Below are positions 60,988 through 64,000 of a stretch of DNA of 64,000 nucleotides, piece by piece. The notes below the pieces were generated by a model. It saw nothing but the letters and a program-made list of their open reading frames with translations, was not told the DNA's origin and did not search any database. Source of the stretch: DAIDKA01 sp963726995 (GTDB taxonomy: Bacteria; Pseudomonadota; Gammaproteobacteria; Steroidobacterales; Steroidobacteraceae). The position numbers and the translations under genes were made by a program. Within the stretch, counting starts at the first letter, position 1. Every line of letters starts with the position of its first letter. The stretch covers positions 620,001-684,000 of the forward strand of contig CAVSEP010000004.1 in NCBI GenBank assembly GCA_963726995.1, in the 5' to 3' direction.

Positions 60988-61920
60988 TCACACAACGAGG
61001 GAGCGTAACAGGCTCTCCAGAGCCAGCGAACGGTTCACCGGGGTGGCCAGAGCCGCCCGCAGCGCACGCAGCTGGTCCAGTAAATCAAAAAGACGCGGCA
61101 CATTTGACCCCGGATCGGGGCCCCCGGGGTGCGTACCATCCCGCATTTCCACGGAATATGTCCCGACGTTTAGCGCCCGGCGGATACGTTCCGTGAGCCA
61201 GGTCTCAAAGCAAGCCAGGCGCAGCGCCAGCTCGGTGCGGCTCCAGGCATCCGCCAGCTGCGCCGCATCGGCGCGCCGGGCGGCGAGCTCGGCAAGTCCC
61301 CGCAAAGTCTCATCCCGGATCTTCAGGACCTCCCCGGGATCCAGTGTCGCCGCCAGCAACGGGGCATTGCCGATGACCTCCAACACCGCCTCCCAGGGCC
61401 CCTCCCCCACGAACTGCTGCAGCCATTGCCGTGCGCTCTCACGCTCCGGCGCCCGGATCCGCAGGCGCTGGCAGCGACTGAGGATGGTGGCCGGCAGCCG
61501 CGAGGGTTGCTGCGCGACCAGGATCAGCACCGTGCGCGGCGGCGGTTCCTCCAGGGTCTTCAGCAACGCATTGGCGGCGTTCCAGTTCAGGGCATCCGCC
61601 GGATCGAGCAGCGCGACCTTGAAGCCCCCCTGGTGACTGGCGAGGGCCAGGTGGGCCGCCAGCTCCCGCACCTGCTCGACGCGGATCTGCTTGGACTCCT
61701 CCAGCAATCCGACGCGCGTGAAATCCGGATGATGCTCCACGTCGGACGCGCCCAACAGCTGCTGCGCCAGCCATAGCGCCAGCTGCGCACCGCCCGCGCC
61801 CGGCGCCTCGTGCAGCAGCAGCGCATGCGCCACCTTGTCCTGCGCGATGCCGGCGAGCAGCTGCTCCCGGGCCGCCTGCAGCCAGGAGGCGCCGACCACG
61901 GCGGGCGTCGCGGCCGACAT
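60988..61920 (-). CDS. holB: DNA polymerase III delta' subunit
   Basis: A 310-residue clamp-loader subunit: an AAA+ domain with a degenerate P-loop (HEAPGAGGAQLALWLA), ESKQIRVEQVRELAAHLALASHQGGFKVALLDPADALNWNAANALLKTLEEPPPRTVLILVAQQPSRLPATILSRCQRLRI and a C-terminal collar domain. The usual zinc-binding Cys cluster before the HHPD motif is absent (LLGASDVEHHPD). The start overlaps the tmk stop. Role in loading the beta clamp is by family. Confidence 0.92.
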   Translation of the reverse strand: MSAATPAVVGASWLQAAREQLLAGIAQDKVAHALLLHEAPGAGGAQLALWLAQQLLGASDVEHHPDFTRVGLLEESKQIRVEQVRELAAHLALASHQGGFKVALLDPADALNWNAANALLKTLEEPPPRTVLILVAQQPSRLPATILSRCQRLRIRAPERESARQWLQQFVGEGPWEAVLEVIGNAPLLAATLDPGEVLKIRDETLRGLAELAARRADAAQLADAWSRTELALRLACFETWLTERIRRALNVGTYSVEMRDGTHPGGPDPGSNVPRLFDLLDQLRALRAALATPVNRSLALESLLRSLVV

Positions 61921-62570
61921 CAGGACCCGCGCGCCGGCACCGCTTTCGCGCGCAGTGCCTCCAGCGCCGTGGCGACCGCCGCCTGCACCTGGGGCAACTC
62001 CCGGGCCGCATCCACCCGCACGAAGCGTCGGGGTTCCGCCGCGGCCAGCGCCAGGTAGGCCGCACGCACCCGCTCGAAGAACGCTCCCCGCTCCTGCTCG
62101 AACCGATCGGTCGGGCCGCGCCGCGCCTGCGCGCGGGAGAGGCCCAGCGCCACCGGCACATCCAGCAGCAGCGTCAGGTCAGGCTGCAGGTCCGCATGCA
62201 CCAGGGTGGCGAGGGACTCGATGCTCGCCGGCTCCAGTCCCCGCCCACCGCCCTGGTAGGCGCGCGTGGCGTCGGTGAAGCGATCGCAGACCACCCATTC
62301 GCCGCGCGCCAGCGCCGGGCGGATCAGGTTCGCCAGGTGGATGCTGCGGGCCGCGAACATCAGCAGGGTCTCGGCGGCGGCGGGCAGCGTTTCGCCATCC
62401 GGCGTCAGCACCAGCGTGCGCACCCGCTCCGCCAGCGGTGTGCCGCCCGGTTCACGCGTCAGCACCGCGGGGATGCCGCGCTCCTTGAGCCACTCGAGCA
62501 TGAAGCGCGCGACGGTGGACTTGCCGGCGCCCTCGATGCCCTCCAGGGTGACGAAGCGCCCCGGCATCAT
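61920..62570 (-). CDS. tmk: thymidylate kinase
   Basis: A 216-residue kinase: P-loop FVTLEGIEGAGKST, TREPGGTPLAERVR, the DRFTDATRAYQGGGRGL motif for nucleotide binding, and the LID Arg-rich segment (ARRGPTDRFEQE). It phosphorylates dTMP to dTDP. It overlaps mltG at the start (ATGA) and holB at the stop. Confidence 0.94.
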   Translation of the reverse strand: MMPGRFVTLEGIEGAGKSTVARFMLEWLKERGIPAVLTREPGGTPLAERVRTLVLTPDGETLPAAAETLLMFAARSIHLANLIRPALARGEWVVCDRFTDATRAYQGGGRGLEPASIESLATLVHADLQPDLTLLLDVPVALGLSRAQARRGPTDRFEQERGAFFERVRAAYLALAAAEPRRFVRVDAARELPQVQAAVATALEALRAKAVPARGS

Positions 62571-63595
62571 GGCCGCGCCGTTCCGCTGCGCAGCTTCTGC
62601 ACGTAGTGCTGGACCGCCAGATTGTGCTCAGCGAGGGTCGCCGAGAAGTGATGTCCGCCCTGGCCATCGCCGGTGGCCACGAAGTACAGGTCGCCGGTCT
62701 CCTCCGGTCGCACCACCGCCAGCAGCGCCGCGCGCCCGGGCAAGGCGATCGGCGTCGGCGGCAGGCCCTCGCGCGTGTAGGTGTTGTAGGGCGTATCGGC
62801 GGTCAGATCGCGCTCATGCACGTGGCCGTCGTAGGCGGCGCCCACCCCGTAGATCACCGTGGGATCCGACTGCAGCCGCATGCCCTTGCGCAGGCGCGCC
62901 ATGAACACTCCGGCAATGCGTGGCCGCTCGGCGGGCAGGCCGGTTTCCTTCTCCACCATGGAGGCGAGCACCAGGGCCTGCTCGGGAGTCTGCAGCGGCA
63001 GGTTCGCGGCGCGCATGTTCCAGGCCTCCGCCAGCGCATCACGCATGCCCGCATAGGCAAGCTTCAGCAGCTCCACATCGGTGGTGCCGGAGGCAAACCG
63101 GTACGTGTCCGGGAAGAAGCGCCCTTCGGGGGCTTCACCGGCATGGCCGATGGCAGCCATGACCTGCGCATCGCTGCGACCCGTCAGCAGCGCATGGACA
63201 TGGGGGTTGGTGGCCAGTTCCCGGCGCAGATCACTGAAGCGGGTGCCTTCCACCACGGTAAGCTGCTCCAGGATCACCCGGCCCTGCTCCAGCATTTCGA
63301 TGACGTCGGCGGGACTGGCGTGCGCATCCACTTCGTAGTCGCCGGCCTTGATGGTGAGGCTGCGTCCCGTCAGGCGCAGGTACAGCTGCGTGCACGCCGC
63401 GCAGTCCAGTGCGCCGGCGGCCTGCAGGCGCCCCAGCACGCCGCGCACGCTCAGGCCCGGCACAACCGTAACGCGCAGCGCCTGCGTGGCGGGTCCGGGC
63501 GATTCGAACTGCGACCCCAGCCAGACCCGGGCCGCCGCCGCGGCGGCGCCCAGCAGTACGAGCAGCAGCGCGGCAATCCACAGCGCCTTACGCAT
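62567..63595 (-). CDS. mltG: endolytic murein transglycosylase MltG (YceG)
   Basis: A 342-residue inner-membrane enzyme with one N-terminal helix (KALWIAALLLVLLGAAAAAARV). A LysM-like region (LRVTVVPGLSVRGVLGRLQAAGAL) and the YceG domain with the catalytic Glu in VLASMVEKETGLPAERPRIAGVF follow. It also has SDPTVIYGVG, YNTYTREGLPPTPIALPG and FVATGDGQGGHHFSATLAEHN. It cuts nascent peptidoglycan strands. Overlaps pabC and tmk in the conserved pabC-mltG-tmk-holB order. Confidence 0.94.
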   Translation of the reverse strand: MRKALWIAALLLVLLGAAAAAARVWLGSQFESPGPATQALRVTVVPGLSVRGVLGRLQAAGALDCAACTQLYLRLTGRSLTIKAGDYEVDAHASPADVIEMLEQGRVILEQLTVVEGTRFSDLRRELATNPHVHALLTGRSDAQVMAAIGHAGEAPEGRFFPDTYRFASGTTDVELLKLAYAGMRDALAEAWNMRAANLPLQTPEQALVLASMVEKETGLPAERPRIAGVFMARLRKGMRLQSDPTVIYGVGAAYDGHVHERDLTADTPYNTYTREGLPPTPIALPGRAALLAVVRPEETGDLYFVATGDGQGGHHFSATLAEHNLAVQHYVQKLRSGTARP

Positions 63596-64000
63596 CGCGC
63601 GGCTCGAGCAGGGGCAGCAGGCACTGCTGCAAGCGACGCGTCACCGGACCCACGAGCCGGGGATTTCCGTCCAGGATGCGCACCGGCCAGATGCCGATGC
63701 GCGCATTGGTCAGGAAGATCTCCTGCGCGCCGTGCAGCGCCTCGGCGTCAAGGGCAAGTTCGGCCACTTCCAGGCCGCACTGCCGCGCCGCCCGCAGCAC
63801 CACGCGACGCATCACACCGCGCACTCCGGCGAGGCTCAGATCCGGTGTCACGATCCGCCCACCCTTGACCAGGAACACATTGCTCATCGTGCCTGAAACC
63901 AGCCAGCCGGAGCTACTGAAGACCAGCGCCTCGGCGATGGCAGGATCGGTCCATTCGCCACGTATCAGTATCTGTTCCAGGCGGTTCAGGTGTTTCATCC
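63588..64000 (-). CDS. pabC: aminodeoxychorismate lyase, C-terminal part (5' end outside window)
   Basis: PLP-dependent fold type IV lyase of folate synthesis. The visible 137 residues start in the middle of the protein (KHLNRLEQILIRGEW.D..IAEALVFSSSGWLVSGTMSNVFLVKGGRIVTPDLSLAGVRGVMRRVVL) and continue to the normal C-terminus (EIFLTNARIGIWPVRIL). The first Met here is internal; the real start and the catalytic Lys lie beyond the window edge. Gene order supports pabC. Confidence 0.9.
   Translation of the reverse strand, partial: MKHLNRLEQILIRGEWTDPAIAEALVFSSSGWLVSGTMSNVFLVKGGRIVTPDLSLAGVRGVMRRVVLRAARQCGLEVAELALDAEALHGAQEIFLTNARIGIWPVRILDGNPRLVGPVTRRLQQCLLPLLEPRDA

Noticed and set aside
1..64000. 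CRISPR arrays, IS elements, tRNA genes, integrase-flanked islands
   Set aside because: No direct-repeat/spacer pattern, transposase, integrase or cloverleaf sequence was recognised anywhere in the window.

Overview
The window is GC-rich DNA (roughly 60 to 65 % by eye) from a gammaproteobacterium. The block pabC-mltG-tmk-holB-PilZ at the right end, CheZ, TatA and a FadB/FadJ-type multifunctional protein all fit that class. The accessory catabolic genes (Rieske oxygenase, NTF2/SnoaL-like proteins, DUF6152) suggest a Steroidobacter- or Nevskia-like soil or water lineage; that placement is inference. No rRNA, tRNA, CRISPR array or insertion sequence was recognised.

Layout. 0-3.5 kb: a minus-strand c-type cytochrome operon (diheme peroxidase, DUF1924-like cytochrome, diheme cytochrome, cytochrome b fused to a diheme domain). 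3.8-9.2 kb: membrane and RNA-metabolism genes, two of them broken (beta-CASP nuclease, MgtC/DUF4010). 9.5-14.5 kb: a repeat-tailed envelope protein and a MacB-like ABC exporter whose permease is disrupted by a 20-bp tandem duplication. 14.8-15.5 kb: a Doc-type toxin-antitoxin pair.

16.4-33.7 kb is the most interesting part: two adjacent chemosensory modules. Module 1 is leader / FliF-tail-like micro-ORF (degenerate) / truncated FliG N-domain / soluble MCP / CheY / STAS / CheA / MCP / CheW / CheR / CheB. Module 2 is leader / FliF-tail-like micro-ORF / full FliG / FliM / CheY / CheZ / STAS / CheA / CheW / PAS-MCP. Both begin with the same roughly 650-bp block, repeated without net gaps exactly 9,144 bp apart. 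No FliF ring, FliN, export or stator gene is present. The receptor, kinase, CheY and phosphatase are therefore encoded with FliG, FliM and a free FliF C-terminal tail, which looks like a flagellar-switch-derived output without its MS ring nearby. 33.9-41.2 kb continues with signalling genes: sensor kinase, NarL-type regulator, degenerate HATPase, HDOD protein, REC-GGDEF-EAL protein and ANTAR regulator.

41.3-49.8 kb: a membrane protein, an unusual DapF homologue with both catalytic cysteines replaced by serine, hydrolases, a GH8 glycosidase, a secreted-looking quinone reductase, an HD-GYP protein and a Gln-rich repeat lipoprotein. 49.8-54.9 kb: a Rieske oxygenase divergent from a TetR regulator across a 27-bp perfect palindrome, then three secreted proteins in one operon. 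55-64 kb: TatA, a small protein behind a clear promoter/operator, a TIR-like protein, an EEP-family hydrolase, the fatty-acid oxidation protein, a double-CNB/rhodanese protein, and the housekeeping block.

Quality caution. At least eight genes carry frame disruptions, mostly single-base indels in GC-rich runs. Several may be sequencing or assembly errors, so they are described as interrupted rather than assumed dead.
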